NCBI RefSeq assembly: GCF_003014475.1
Contig: NZ_PYGJ01000005.1
Coordinates: 186,001-250,000, forward strand
Length of the DNA stretch: 64,000 bases
Origin: Shimia abyssi
Lineage (GTDB): Bacteria; Pseudomonadota; Alphaproteobacteria; Rhodobacterales; Rhodobacteraceae
Reading direction: 5' to 3'
This document shows positions 1 through 8,651 of this stretch, in pieces. Under the pieces are notes generated by a model that worked only from the letters and a program-made list of their open reading frames with translations, had not been told where the DNA came from and ran no database searches. Made by a program: the position numbers and the translations under genes. The first letter of the stretch is position 1; each line of letters starts with the position of its first letter.

Positions 1-84
1 CTTTGGCCGCGCCAAAGGATTTGCTTATGGAAAGAAGATCAAGCGTTGCCATGATGGTCTCTGTCTTTTCAAAGGAAATCGAAA

Positions 85-116
85 ATCCGGGCGGCGTCCA
101 ACCGACCCGCCCGGAT
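85..116 (-). terminator. Rho-independent terminator after the sugar ABC operon
   Basis: A 10-bp perfect stem (85-94 pairs with 107-116, arm ATCCGGGCGG) with a 12-nt loop is followed on the minus strand by TTTTC. It lies 14 nt beyond the stop codon of the solute-binding protein gene, so it probably ends the three-gene ABC operon. A gene for the ATPase subunit, if linked, would have to be beyond the window edge. Nothing else is seen in 1-129. Confidence 0.7.
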
Positions 117-129
117 CAAGTCGAAACGC

Positions 130-1338
130 TTACAGCGCGTCGTCCAGCTCTTCGCCAGCAATCGTCACCAGGTTTTCAACGCTGTCATCCTTTAGGATGA
201 TGCCCTGCACCATGTTGGTGAAAACCGACTGCAACGATTTGAAATCCTCAACCAGCGGCTCTGGGCCACCTGTGGAAATCGGCGCGGTGAAGGTCGGCCA
301 GATGCCCTCGTTATAATAAACATCCGTGCGGCCCATGGCCTCATAATCCAGGATCGGTGTCAGACCCCAGCTGCTGTCCAGATCATACTGGCTGTCACCA
401 GATGTGATCCGGCGCGCCAGCTCTTGGGCAAGGTCTTCGTGGCCAGAGCCTTTGAATACAACAATGCTGTCCGTGATCAGGATGGTACCAGACTCTCCCG
501 ATGGGCCCGCAGGCACGGGTGCGACCAGCTGATTGATATCGTCGTTGTGCTGTCCATCACCCCATGGGCCCTGAACATACATCGCGATCTTGCCGTCGTT
601 GAACAGATCTTTCAGACCATCGCGCTCCCACGCGGTTGGACCTTCCTGCGCCACCTCGGCCAGCTTGCCATAGAATTCCAGCGTCTCGCGGGTTTCCTTG
701 CTGTCCAGCTTGTTCTCGCCGGTCGCTGAATCAATCACCACGCCACCGTTGGAATAGAGATAGTTCAGGAACTGGTGCATCGTGTTGTCGAAATCTTTGC
801 CCGCAAGCCCAACGCCCGCCGCATCGGTGTTGTCAACCACACCCTTGGCCATGGCATACATGTCATCCCACGTCTTGGGCGCTGCACATTCCTGACCTGA
901 CGCTTCGACGATACCACAGTTGATATACAGCGCCTTTGTCGAAAACGCGTGTGGATAGCCCCACGTGGTGCCTTCAATCGTCACCGTGTTCAGAACACCG
1001 GGCTGATACACCTGTTCTTCTGACAGCTCGGACGGCACGATCAGATCGTTATTGGCCAGCTGGCGTAACGTACGCGACCCCATATATGCGATCGAGGGCG
1101 GATCACCGGCCGCGGCCAGCGTCAGCGATTTGTCCTGACAAGTGCCCCATGGCACCGCCTCAAGGTTTACCGAAACGCCTTCGTAATCAGCCTGAAACTG
1201 GTCCACGACCGCCTGATCGGCGGCGCGGACTTCGCCGCCGCACATGATGAAATGCAACTCGGCCCCATCCGCCGCAAACGCACCACCCGCCGTCGATGTC
1301 AGCAACGCTGCTGCAAGTGTCAGTCTTGTTTTTTTCAT
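130..1338 (-). CDS. Sugar ABC transporter, periplasmic solute-binding protein
   Basis: This is a 402-residue family 1 extracellular solute-binding protein that would capture a sugar or oligosaccharide in the periplasm and deliver it to the two permeases encoded just upstream. Residues 1-22 form a Sec signal peptide (MKKTRLTLAAALL, cleavage near AFA|AD). I chose the ATG at 1338 because it is preceded by GGGAGAGA at good spacing and starts the signal peptide. An in-frame ATG at 1371, overlapping the permease stop, would add 11 residues ahead of the signal. The gene is last in a minus-strand operon and is followed by a terminator at 85-116. The neighbouring GH20 hexosaminidase suggests an amino-sugar oligosaccharide substrate, but this is inferred from context only. 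Confidence 0.9.
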   Translation of the reverse strand: MKKTRLTLAAALLTSTAGGAFAADGAELHFIMCGGEVRAADQAVVDQFQADYEGVSVNLEAVPWGTCQDKSLTLAAAGDPPSIAYMGSRTLRQLANNDLIVPSELSEEQVYQPGVLNTVTIEGTTWGYPHAFSTKALYINCGIVEASGQECAAPKTWDDMYAMAKGVVDNTDAAGVGLAGKDFDNTMHQFLNYLYSNGGVVIDSATGENKLDSKETRETLEFYGKLAEVAQEGPTAWERDGLKDLFNDGKIAMYVQGPWGDGQHNDDINQLVAPVPAGPSGESGTILITDSIVVFKGSGHEDLAQELARRITSGDSQYDLDSSWGLTPILDYEAMGRTDVYYNEGIWPTFTAPISTGGPEPLVEDFKSLQSVFTNMVQGIILKDDSVENLVTIAGEELDDAL

Positions 1339-1367
1339 GTTCTCTCTCCCTTGAAGATTTTTTGATG

Positions 1368-2210
1368 TCATTCTTTCACGGCGCCAGCTGTCAGTCCGGC
1401 GACGAGATATTTTTGCAGGAACAAAAAGATCAGCATGACCGGCAGCACACCCACAAGGGCAGCTGCCATCATCTGGTTCCAGGTCACATCCTGATAGCCG
1501 ATGAACTCAAACAAACCGGCTGGCAGGGGTTGCAACTCACGCTTCTGGTTAAACGTGATTGCGAAAAGGAATTGCTGGGCATAGGCACCGATAAACACCG
1601 CCACACTGACCACGATCAGCCCCGGAACCGCCAGCGGCAGCACCACCCGGCGCAGCGTATATAGCCGCGAGGCCCCATCCACGAACGCCGCCTCTTCCAG
1701 CTCGCGCGGGATCTTGGCCAGATACGACCGCAACAGCCAGATGCCCGTCGGGATCAAAAACGCCACCCCCGGCACGATCATCGCCCAGTAAGTGTTCAAC
1801 AGCCCCAGACTGCGCAGCACCCGGTAAAGCGGGATCAACAAAACCGCGCCGGTGAACATGTTCACGCCCAGAAAAATACCCAGCGTAATGTTCTTGAACG
1901 GGAATTCCAGCCGCGCATAGGCATAGGCCGCAGGCACTACAAACACCATCGTCATCGCCGTCACCGACAGCGAAATAAAGATCGAGTTCAGGATATAGCG
2001 CCCCAACAATGGCACCGTCACCCACATGTCCCGATACGCCTGAAAGCTGAAATCGTCAGACCAGAATTGATAAGGCGAGCGAAACAGATGCTCCAAGGGA
2101 CGCAACGACGCCATAAACATTTCGAAAAACGGCAACAGCATGAAGGTCAGGAAGATCGCAACCGCGACATAGATCCCCACCATCTGGAGTTTTGTATACC
2201 GGTCCATCAT
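1368..2210 (-). CDS. Sugar ABC transporter permease, MalG type
   Basis: A 280-residue inner-membrane permease with about six hydrophobic segments and the cytoplasmic EAA loop that contacts the ATPase (EEAAFVDGASRLYTLRRVV, about residues 172-190). N-terminal MalG-like features include the LLPFFEMFMASLRP stretch after the first membrane segment. The start overlaps the stop of the upstream permease by 4 nt (ATGA), indicating translational coupling. It forms a heterodimer with the product of 2207-3145 in CUT1-type importers. Substrate specificity cannot be read from the sequence. Confidence 0.92.
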   Translation of the reverse strand: MMDRYTKLQMVGIYVAVAIFLTFMLLPFFEMFMASLRPLEHLFRSPYQFWSDDFSFQAYRDMWVTVPLLGRYILNSIFISLSVTAMTMVFVVPAAYAYARLEFPFKNITLGIFLGVNMFTGAVLLIPLYRVLRSLGLLNTYWAMIVPGVAFLIPTGIWLLRSYLAKIPRELEEAAFVDGASRLYTLRRVVLPLAVPGLIVVSVAVFIGAYAQQFLFAITFNQKRELQPLPAGLFEFIGYQDVTWNQMMAAALVGVLPVMLIFLFLQKYLVAGLTAGAVKE

Positions 2211-3145
2211 TTCTTGCCGCTCCCGTAATGACGGTTCACTTTGTTCAGGAAGAACAGATAGATCAGGCTGAACACACCCAGCAGAACCACGATGATCACC
2301 GCACGGGCCGCACCTTCCCCAAATTTGTAGTTGCTGATCGCCTTCTTATATGTGTCGATGATCAGGGTTGTGGTCGCTCCACGCGGCCCGCCTTCGGTCA
2401 GGATCCAGATGATCTCAAACGAATTGAACGTGAAGATCGCGGACAACAGCGCCATCGACACAATCACCGGCATGATCTGCGGGATCGTGATCCGGCGGAA
2501 ACGATACCACCGGCCCGCCCCGTCCACATAGGCCGCTTCATAAAGGTCTTTGGGCACGCCCTGCATCGCCGCAAGGAAGAACAACGTCACCATCGGCGTG
2601 CCAACCCAGACATCGGTCACCACCGCCGAATAAAACGCTGACCGCTTATGCGCGAGGAACTCAAACGGACCATCGGTCAGGCCAATCCACTGCATCGTAC
2701 CCGACAGCACACCAAAATACCCGTTATACAGCCACAGCCAACCGATACAGCCAATCGCCATTGGAATGACCCAGGGCGGCATAACCAGCACCCGGAACAA
2801 CGACCTCCCCGGCACCGCTGCATTCAACAGCGTCGCTCCGATCAATCCCAGCACAAGCTTCAGACCAACCGACAGGAACATCCAGTAAAACGTGCGCACG
2901 ACCGTCTGGTGAAACCGGCGGCTGCTGGCGAGGTCCTGGTAGTTCTCAAGACCAACGTATTCTTCACCGCCCAGACCTGCTTCCATAAACGACAACCGGA
3001 TCGTCTCGGCCAGAGGCCACGCAACGATCACCATGATGAACAACATCGCAGGTGCGATCAGCAACCAGCCAAACAGCGACTCTGGAATAGCACTCCCTTT
3101 TGCGCGCCGCTCCTGAACCAGTGCGTTACCAACGGTTTCGGTCAT
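2207..3145 (-). CDS. Sugar ABC transporter permease, MalF type
   Basis: A 312-residue permease, first gene of the minus-strand importer operon. After a roughly 20-residue cytoplasmic tail it has the first membrane helix (FGWLLIAPAMLFIMVIVAWP), further helices, and the EAA loop LYEAAYVDGAGRWYRFRRIT near residues 201-220. It pairs with the MalG-type protein encoded next. It is shorter than enteric MalF and lacks the large periplasmic P2 loop, as is usual for short CUT1 permeases. The gene diverges from the GntR regulator at 3349, which probably controls it. Confidence 0.92.
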   Translation of the reverse strand: MTETVGNALVQERRAKGSAIPESLFGWLLIAPAMLFIMVIVAWPLAETIRLSFMEAGLGGEEYVGLENYQDLASSRRFHQTVVRTFYWMFLSVGLKLVLGLIGATLLNAAVPGRSLFRVLVMPPWVIPMAIGCIGWLWLYNGYFGVLSGTMQWIGLTDGPFEFLAHKRSAFYSAVVTDVWVGTPMVTLFFLAAMQGVPKDLYEAAYVDGAGRWYRFRRITIPQIMPVIVSMALLSAIFTFNSFEIIWILTEGGPRGATTTLIIDTYKKAISNYKFGEGAARAVIIVVLLGVFSLIYLFFLNKVNRHYGSGKK

Positions 3146-3348
3146 AAATTCCCCCCTGAAACGGTGCGACGAATCGCCCGATACCCCCTTACGATAACGC
3201 GTTTCGAAATTTTTACTACCAGTTTAATACCAAAATAAGCCAAATCGCATTTCCCCTTGATTTTCCTTATAAAATATTCCAAGCCTATCTGGGAATGCAG
3301 CCAAGTTGCCGCTTTGGTATTGTTTTTTTGGACCACAGGAGACAGCGT
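3146..3348. promoter_or_regulatory. Divergent control region between ABC operon and gntR
   Basis: This 203-bp AT-rich spacer must hold promoters for both directions. It contains two inverted copies of AATACCAAA (3226-3234, and as TTTGGTATT at 3313-3321), about 80 bp apart. These could be half-sites for the adjacent GntR-type regulator, but they do not form one compact palindrome. A clear ribosome-binding site, AGGAGA, precedes the regulator start at 3349. No confident -35/-10 pair could be assigned by eye. Confidence 0.35.
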
Positions 3349-4104
3349 ATGGTGGATCTCATAGCCGAGCTTGAGCCGCAAAACTGGTACGCTGGCGGGC
3401 GCGGATCCCGCTATCGTCAACTCTTTCGCCATCTATCCGATCTGATCGGATCCGGCGACCTACGTCCGGACGAACAGCTGCCTTCAGAACGCGAGATTGC
3501 CGAGATCGCTGGCATCAGCCGTGTCACCGTGCGCAAGGCCATTGGCGAGCTGGCCAACGCGGGCCTGATCGAACAGCGCCGTGGTGCTGGTTCCTTTGTG
3601 CGCAGCCAACCGGACCGGCACGAACAATCGCTCTCAACGCTGATCTCGTTTACCGAAAACCTCGAAATGCGCGGCATCACGTCTTCCAGCAAAGTGTTAC
3701 TGGCCGGATTGTTCCAGCCCACGACACAGGAATCCACCGCGCTTGGCGTTGGCCCTAATCAACAGATTGCACGCGTTAATCGCTTGCGTAGCGGTGATGG
3801 CACGCCCATGGCGCTGGAATACTCCGCGCTGCCCGGCGATATCCTGCCCCACCCGGACAAGGTCGGCACTTCGATCTATGAAATCCTGCGTCAGAACGGC
3901 ACCGCGCCCACCCGCGCACTGCAACGTGTGACCGCCACAAATGCCACCAGTTCGGTGGCCGATCTGTTAGAGGTCGAAACCGGCACCGCCCTGCTCCAGA
4001 TCAAGCGTACCGCCTATTTGCCGTCGGGCCGCCCCATCGAATATACCAACGGGTATTATCGCCCGGATGTATATGATTTTGTTTCCGAAATTGGGCTCGA
4101 TTGA
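3349..4104 (+). CDS. GntR-family transcriptional regulator (HutC/UTRA type)
   Basis: A 251-residue regulator. Residues from about 18 to 85 form a winged helix-turn-helix of the GntR type (LPSEREIAEIAGISRVTVRK, then a wing ending RRGAGSFV). The remainder fits a UTRA effector-binding domain, with the typical ...RLRSGDGTPMALE... and ...EYTNGYYRPDVYDF ending. HutC-subfamily proteins such as NagR/DasR bind amino-sugar phosphates. The position between the divergent sugar importer and a GH20 hexosaminidase suggests the same role here. The ATG at 3349 has AGGAGA upstream; an upstream in-frame start at 3295 lacks one. The next gene starts 1 nt after this stop, so the two are co-transcribed. Confidence 0.9.
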   Translation: MVDLIAELEPQNWYAGGRGSRYRQLFRHLSDLIGSGDLRPDEQLPSEREIAEIAGISRVTVRKAIGELANAGLIEQRRGAGSFVRSQPDRHEQSLSTLISFTENLEMRGITSSSKVLLAGLFQPTTQESTALGVGPNQQIARVNRLRSGDGTPMALEYSALPGDILPHPDKVGTSIYEILRQNGTAPTRALQRVTATNATSSVADLLEVETGTALLQIKRTAYLPSGRPIEYTNGYYRPDVYDFVSEIGLD

Positions 4105-4105
4105 T

Positions 4106-5887
4106 ATGCAATACAGCTGCCACATCTCGGGCGACACCTTGGTCTGCCTCATCCAGACTCGCCGCGCCCTGTCCGCGCCTGTCTTTTGTTTTTCCGGTAT
4201 CGCGCCTTACGATGTCATCTCTGGCGGCACCCTTTTGACAAGCGTTGGTGGCTATACCGAAATCGCTCTGCCTGATCTGCACCCAGACACACCGCACACC
4301 GTGACCCTCTGCTTTGAGGGCGGATTCACGCCCGCCAACCGCGCGTGGATGCCGCTTGGCCCCCGGCTCAAAACCGACGGAGAAACCCTGTTTCTGCCCG
4401 CCACGCCCGTCGGGCGCAGTGCGCCGCCGCAACCCGACCCGCGCCCGGTTAATGGTTTGCCAATCCTGCCCCAGCCCTGCGGCTGGACCCCAGCCAACGG
4501 CCACCTCTCCATTGACGGCCTGTCCTTTGACGATGCGGCGCTTACCGCCGTGGCCGACCTTGCCACACGTCAGGGTATGACGTTTCGCGGCACCCATCCC
4601 ATAAACCTGATCGCGGGCGATTTGCCCAATGACGCCTATGAAATCGACGTCACCCAAACCGCAATCACCATCACCTCCGCGTCTTATGGCGGCCGGTTCT
4701 ACGCGGGCGTCACACTCCTCTTGCTCTTGCAACACGGCCCGCTCCCTTGCGGTCGTATCACCGACACGCCCCGTTTTGACTGGCGCGGCCAACAGCTCGA
4801 CACCGCTCGCCATTTCTACGAACCCGCCACAATCTTACGCCTGCTCGACCTGATGGCGCTCCTGAAACTCAACCGGTTCCATTGGCACTTCGCCGATGAC
4901 GAGGCGTTCCGCATCGAGATCGACAGCATACCCGAACTCTGGCAACAAACCGCCTTGCGCGGCGATGGCCATCTCCTGCCCGGCATCTTCAGCGACATGG
5001 CCGAGGCGGGCGGCACCTACTCAAAATCCGATGTTCAGCGCATTATCGCCCACGCCAAACACCTCAATATCGAGGTCCTGCCAGAGATCGAGGCCCCAGC
5101 GCACGCCCTCGCCATCGCCAAAATCTTCCCCGACACCCGCGATCCCGACGACACCGGGCAAGAACGCTCGGTTCAGGGATACGCCCGCAACGTTCTCAAC
5201 CCGGCCATGCCCAAAACATGGGAAATCCTCGAAAAGCTCGCGCTCGAAATCGGTAGCCTGTTCCCATTCGGCCACTTGCATCTTGGCTGCGATGAGCTGC
5301 CCGAAGACACTTGGATGGGCAGCCCCCGTGCCCGCGCGCTGATGGCGGAACATGGGCTTGAAACCACCGACGACCTTCTCGGGTGGACGATCGCAAAACT
5401 CGCCCGCACCGTCGCCAACGCCGGACTTCGCCCCGCCGCATGGGAAGAGGCCCAAAAGGGCAACAATGGCGGCATCGGCAACAACGCCATCCTTTTCAGC
5501 TGGACCGGTCAAGGCCCCGGACTGGACGCCGCGCGCGCAGGTTATGATGTCGTCATGTGCCCGGCCCAAAACGTCTATCTCGACATGGCCCACACCAGCG
5601 ACCCCGACGATTGGGGCGCAGGCTGGGCCGCCTTTGTCTCGCTGGAAGACACCGTTTCATGGGACCCGGTTCCAGACCCCGCCCTCGCCAATCGCATCAT
5701 CGGCGTGCAGGGCACGTTCTGGTCTGAATTCACCACGCAGGACGATCAGATCTGGCCCATGCTCATGCCGCGTATGTTGGGCGTTGCCAGCATGGCATGG
5801 CAATCAATACCGCCAACCCCGGCCGAGTTGACAGATCTCGCCACGCACTTTTCCTATGACCCAACGTCAGGGCTGAAACTGCGTTAA
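4106..5887 (+). CDS. Beta-N-acetylhexosaminidase, GH20
   Basis: A 593-residue glycoside hydrolase family 20 enzyme that would release terminal N-acetylhexosamine from chitooligosaccharides or glycans by substrate-assisted catalysis. The barrel contains LLKLNRFHWHFADDEAF and the catalytic pair in HLGCDELPED (D396-E397); most members have HLGGDE, so the Cys is a mild variation. An N-terminal domain of about 230 residues precedes it. No signal peptide is visible, so the enzyme is probably cytoplasmic and acts on imported oligosaccharides. The start at 4106 is 1 nt after the regulator's stop and has only a weak ribosome-binding site, suggesting translational coupling. Confidence 0.9.
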   Translation: MQYSCHISGDTLVCLIQTRRALSAPVFCFSGIAPYDVISGGTLLTSVGGYTEIALPDLHPDTPHTVTLCFEGGFTPANRAWMPLGPRLKTDGETLFLPATPVGRSAPPQPDPRPVNGLPILPQPCGWTPANGHLSIDGLSFDDAALTAVADLATRQGMTFRGTHPINLIAGDLPNDAYEIDVTQTAITITSASYGGRFYAGVTLLLLLQHGPLPCGRITDTPRFDWRGQQLDTARHFYEPATILRLLDLMALLKLNRFHWHFADDEAFRIEIDSIPELWQQTALRGDGHLLPGIFSDMAEAGGTYSKSDVQRIIAHAKHLNIEVLPEIEAPAHALAIAKIFPDTRDPDDTGQERSVQGYARNVLNPAMPKTWEILEKLALEIGSLFPFGHLHLGCDELPEDTWMGSPRARALMAEHGLETTDDLLGWTIAKLARTVANAGLRPAAWEEAQKGNNGGIGNNAILFSWTGQGPGLDAARAGYDVVMCPAQNVYLDMAHTSDPDDWGAGWAAFVSLEDTVSWDPVPDPALANRIIGVQGTFWSEFTTQDDQIWPMLMPRMLGVASMAWQSIPPTPAELTDLATHFSYDPTSGLKLR

Positions 5888-5903
5888 CTCGCTGCAATTA
5901 CAA

Positions 5904-6569
5904 TTATTTCAGCACCGGCACCGGCGCGGTATCACCCTGTGCCGCCTGCACAAACGCACGGATCAGCTCGGCACTCTTCGCCCCCGGCGCATTTTCCACG
6001 CCAGAGCTCACATCAACCTGCCGCGCCCCTGTCATTTGTACTGCCTGTGCCACATTCTCGGGCGTCAATCCACCCGCCAACATCCACGGACAAGGCCAGT
6101 ATTTCCGCTTCACCAAACGCCAGTCAAACGCCAACCCATTCCCGCCCGGCAGGTCCGCGCCCCTGGGCGGCTTGGCATCTATCAGCAATTGATCCGCCAC
6201 CGCCCCATAGGCGTCAATCGCCGGCAAATCACTCTCATCCGCGATCCCCACCGCCTTCATCACCGGCAAGCCATATCGCGCGCGCACTGCTGCTACGCGC
6301 TCCGGGCTCTCGCCACCGTGTAACTGCATCATGTCGAGCGGCACTTTTCGGGTCAGCTCGTCCAGAAACGCGTCATCCGCATTCACCGTCAACGCCACTT
6401 TGGCCACCCCCACCGGCACCTCAAGCGCCAGCGCGCGTGCGGCGTCAATCTCAACATTGCGCGGTGATTTTGGAAAGAACACAAACCCCACATAGGCCGC
6501 CCCAGCCTCCGCCGCAGCAACCACATGTTCAGGCTCGCTCAACCCGCAAATTTTGACCCGAATATCCAT
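5904..6569 (-). CDS. trpF: Phosphoribosylanthranilate isomerase
   Basis: A 221-residue TIM-barrel enzyme of tryptophan synthesis, converting phosphoribosylanthranilate to CdRP by Amadori rearrangement. The N-terminal VKICG motif carries the catalytic Cys (C8). Further signatures are [26 protein letters not shown] with the catalytic Asp, [10 protein letters not shown], and the phosphate-binding VDVSSGVE. Length is normal for the family. It is convergent with the GH20 gene 16 nt away and lies downstream of lapA and ihfB on the same strand, a common Rhodobacterales arrangement. Confidence 0.96.
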   Translation of the reverse strand: MDIRVKICGLSEPEHVVAAAEAGAAYVGFVFFPKSPRNVEIDAARALALEVPVGVAKVALTVNADDAFLDELTRKVPLDMMQLHGGESPERVAAVRARYGLPVMKAVGIADESDLPAIDAYGAVADQLLIDAKPPRGADLPGGNGLAFDWRLVKRKYWPCPWMLAGGLTPENVAQAVQMTGARQVDVSSGVENAPGAKSAELIRAFVQAAQGDTAPVPVLK

Positions 6570-6607
6570 AACCCTGCCCTATCAAACCCGGTCAGGGTTG
6601 CAAAGCC

Positions 6608-6958
6608 TCAGCTCGCCTCGTCCAGAATGGCCAGAACCTCGTCCTTGCCTTCTGCCTGTTTGCCCTTCAACCGACGCACTTCGCGCTTGGTCTGGTGCAA
6701 TTCCTTCTCTGCCCGGCTCTTGCCCGAGCGATGCTTGTGCTCCCGCATCCACTCCCATGCAAAACCGATCGCAACCCCCAGCGCCACCGCACCGAGCAGG
6801 ACAAAAAACAGCGGCATCGCCACCGAAAAGTTAAAGCCGATCAAATTGCCCAATGCCTCAGGCAAAAGGGTCAACGTCACCATGTCCCGGTTGGCCAAGG
6901 CAACAGAGATCAGCACGACCCCCAAGGTGCCGAGAAAAGCATAGCGAATGTAGCGCAT
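6608..6958 (-). CDS. lapA: LapA-domain (DUF1049) inner-membrane protein
   Basis: A 116-residue protein with two hydrophobic segments (about residues 5-22 and 44-68) and a basic, charged C-terminal tail with coiled-coil character (RAEKELHQTKREVRRLKGK). This matches the lipopolysaccharide assembly protein A domain. LapA proteins sit in the inner membrane and, in enterobacteria, act with LapB in LPS homeostasis. It starts 3 nt after the ihfB stop, so it belongs to that operon. The role in alphaproteobacteria is inferred from the family. Confidence 0.8.
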   Translation of the reverse strand: MRYIRYAFLGTLGVVLISVALANRDMVTLTLLPEALGNLIGFNFSVAMPLFFVLLGAVALGVAIGFAWEWMREHKHRSGKSRAEKELHQTKREVRRLKGKQAEGKDEVLAILDEAS

Positions 6959-6961
6959 CGT

Positions 6962-7243
6962 TTATTTTCCGTTCAGTCGGTCTCTGAGCAACTTGCCCGT
7001 CTTAAAGAAAGGCACGTGTTTTTCTTCCACTTCAACCGAATCGCCCGTGCGTGGGTTGCGCCCTGTCCGGGCGTCCCGTTTCTTCACCGAAAACGCGCCA
7101 AAGCCCCGCAGCTCCACCCGATCCCCACGCGACATTGCATCGGTGATCTCTTCAAAAATGGTGTTCACAATGCGCTCAACGTCGCGCTGGAACAAGTGGG
7201 GGTTTTCATCGGCAATCTTTTGTATCAGTTCCGAACGGATCAT
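6962..7243 (-). CDS. ihfB: Integration host factor beta subunit
   Basis: A 93-residue DNABII-family protein. IHF is a heterodimer with IhfA that bends DNA sharply. The signature [19 protein letters not shown] occupies residues 48-66, including the DNA-intercalating Pro64 in RNPRTG. The N-terminal dimerisation helices ([17 protein letters not shown]) and [13 protein letters not shown]-terminus fit the beta subunit. ihfB normally follows rpsA directly; here two unrelated genes have come between them. A TATAGT -10-like hexamer is at 7295-7300 on the minus strand, with only a weak -35. Confidence 0.95.
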   Translation of the reverse strand: MIRSELIQKIADENPHLFQRDVERIVNTIFEEITDAMSRGDRVELRGFGAFSVKKRDARTGRNPRTGDSVEVEEKHVPFFKTGKLLRDRLNGK

Positions 7244-7573
7244 CGGTTCACATCTCCCTGGGCGTGCAAGTCTTCTTCGCGAGCATCGGCCTCGACTATA
7301 GGAAGAATGTACACAAACGGAAACGGAATCCCGGCAGTGACCTGAAGTTTATCGAAAATTTCGCGGATTTTAGGCAAAAACCCGCGAATCCGACGCTCGC
7401 CAGCGCCACAATTTCACGCGCGACAATCGCGCCGCAGCGCAGAGAAACCTTTGATTCGCAAAGACAAAGCCAGCAACACATACCTTTCAACAACAACGGA
7501 CAAACGCGAAGATGGTATCTCCATGCAACTTGCGTCATCCTGTGCAAACCTTTCAATCAACCCCGAGCTGCCA
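7244..7573. other. Divergent intergenic region, ihfB / glutathione transferase
   Basis: This 330-bp stretch separates ihfB (minus) from the glutathione transferase gene (plus). It must contain both promoters. The only candidate seen is a minus-strand TATAGT at 7295-7300. An in-frame extension of the downstream gene back to 7451 exists, but the extra 41 residues have no family support. Nothing else was recognised. Confidence 0.4.
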
Positions 7574-8638
7574 ATGTCCTCTCGCCCACCCAAGACCGAC
7601 AACCGAAAGACAGCAACGGAAGAATCCCAACACAATGCTGCTGCCCGCCGCGCCTCAGGTGAATTTGTCCGCGGCGTCAGCGGCTTTCGTCACGTTATTG
7701 GCGAAAGTCCAGATTTTCCGCCCGAACCAAACCGCTACCATCTCTATGTCGCCCTCAACTGCCCGTGGTGCCACCGCGTCACACTTGCCCGCGAGGTGTT
7801 GGGGCTGCGTGATGCAATCACAATGGACGTCGCTTTTCCTAACCGCACGAACGAGGATGACCCAGTCTCGCCCAATCGCTGGGAATTTGCACCGCATCGC
7901 ATCGCAACGCTGACTGGCGCGCGCCTGCCAGAATGCACAGGCGAAACTGGCACCGGCCAATCGCTGCGCCTCGCCACGGAAATCTATGCGCTCGAAAACA
8001 GCGCCGAAGCCTCAGTCCCCATCCTTTATGACAAACAGTCCTGTCGCATTGTCACGAATGAAAGCGCCGAGATCATTCGGATGCTCAACACCAATGCAGG
8101 TGCCCTTGGCAGCACCATTCCAGACCGTCCCGATCTTTATCCCGAACCGCTACGCGTCGAAATCGACGCCTTAAACGACCTTATATATACAACCATCAAC
8201 AACGGCGCTTACAAGGCTGGCTTTTCGTCTGACCAAGAGATCTACGCCGCCGCCTTTAAGGCCTATTTTGAAACGCTCGCCCATTTAGAAACCCTGCTCT
8301 CAGATGGTCGTCCCTTCCTTACGGGTGACACGTTCGCCGAAGCCGACCTGCGCCTTTTCCCGACGCTTTACCGTCACGACCCCGTCTATTACCTTCGCAT
8401 GAAACTCAACGGCGCCCGCATCCTCGATTTTCCGCACCTCTGGCGCTGGCTCTGCCGGACATACGCCCTACCCGGCGCGCGCAACAGCGGATCCCTGATC
8501 CATTGTCGACAGGGCTATTTTGGTCGATCATGGAACGGCACAATCCCCTTGGGGCCAACATTTCCAATGCCTTACCCCGAGGCTTATCAACACCCAGATC
8601 TGGCATCGCGCACCGTTCCCCTCCCGTCCGAGGGCTAA
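7574..8638 (+). CDS. Glutathionyl-hydroquinone reductase-like (xi-class glutathione transferase)
   Basis: A 354-residue protein of the Omega/Xi glutathione transferase group, which reduces glutathionyl-hydroquinones with glutathione in the cytoplasm. Hallmarks are a leading GEFVRGVSGFRHVIG region, the strand RYHLYVALNCPWCHR with the catalytic Cys (C63 in CPWC), a VPILYDKQSCRIVTNESAEIIRML thioredoxin-fold end, and a helical C-terminal domain with TFAEADLRLFPTLYRHD. Start at 7574 places about 30 residues before the conserved region, as usual. The gene is on the opposite strand to its core neighbours and interrupts the ihfB-rpsA synteny, so it was probably inserted. Confidence 0.82.
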   Translation: MSSRPPKTDNRKTATEESQHNAAARRASGEFVRGVSGFRHVIGESPDFPPEPNRYHLYVALNCPWCHRVTLAREVLGLRDAITMDVAFPNRTNEDDPVSPNRWEFAPHRIATLTGARLPECTGETGTGQSLRLATEIYALENSAEASVPILYDKQSCRIVTNESAEIIRMLNTNAGALGSTIPDRPDLYPEPLRVEIDALNDLIYTTINNGAYKAGFSSDQEIYAAAFKAYFETLAHLETLLSDGRPFLTGDTFAEADLRLFPTLYRHDPVYYLRMKLNGARILDFPHLWRWLCRTYALPGARNSGSLIHCRQGYFGRSWNGTIPLGPTFPMPYPEAYQHPDLASRTVPLPSEG

Positions 8639-8651
8639 ACCCCCACCGTTC

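Noticed and set aside
6570-6607. A 7-bp inverted repeat AACCCTG...CAGGGTT between trpF and lapA.
   Set aside because: Long loop and no T-run; more likely chance within an operon gap.
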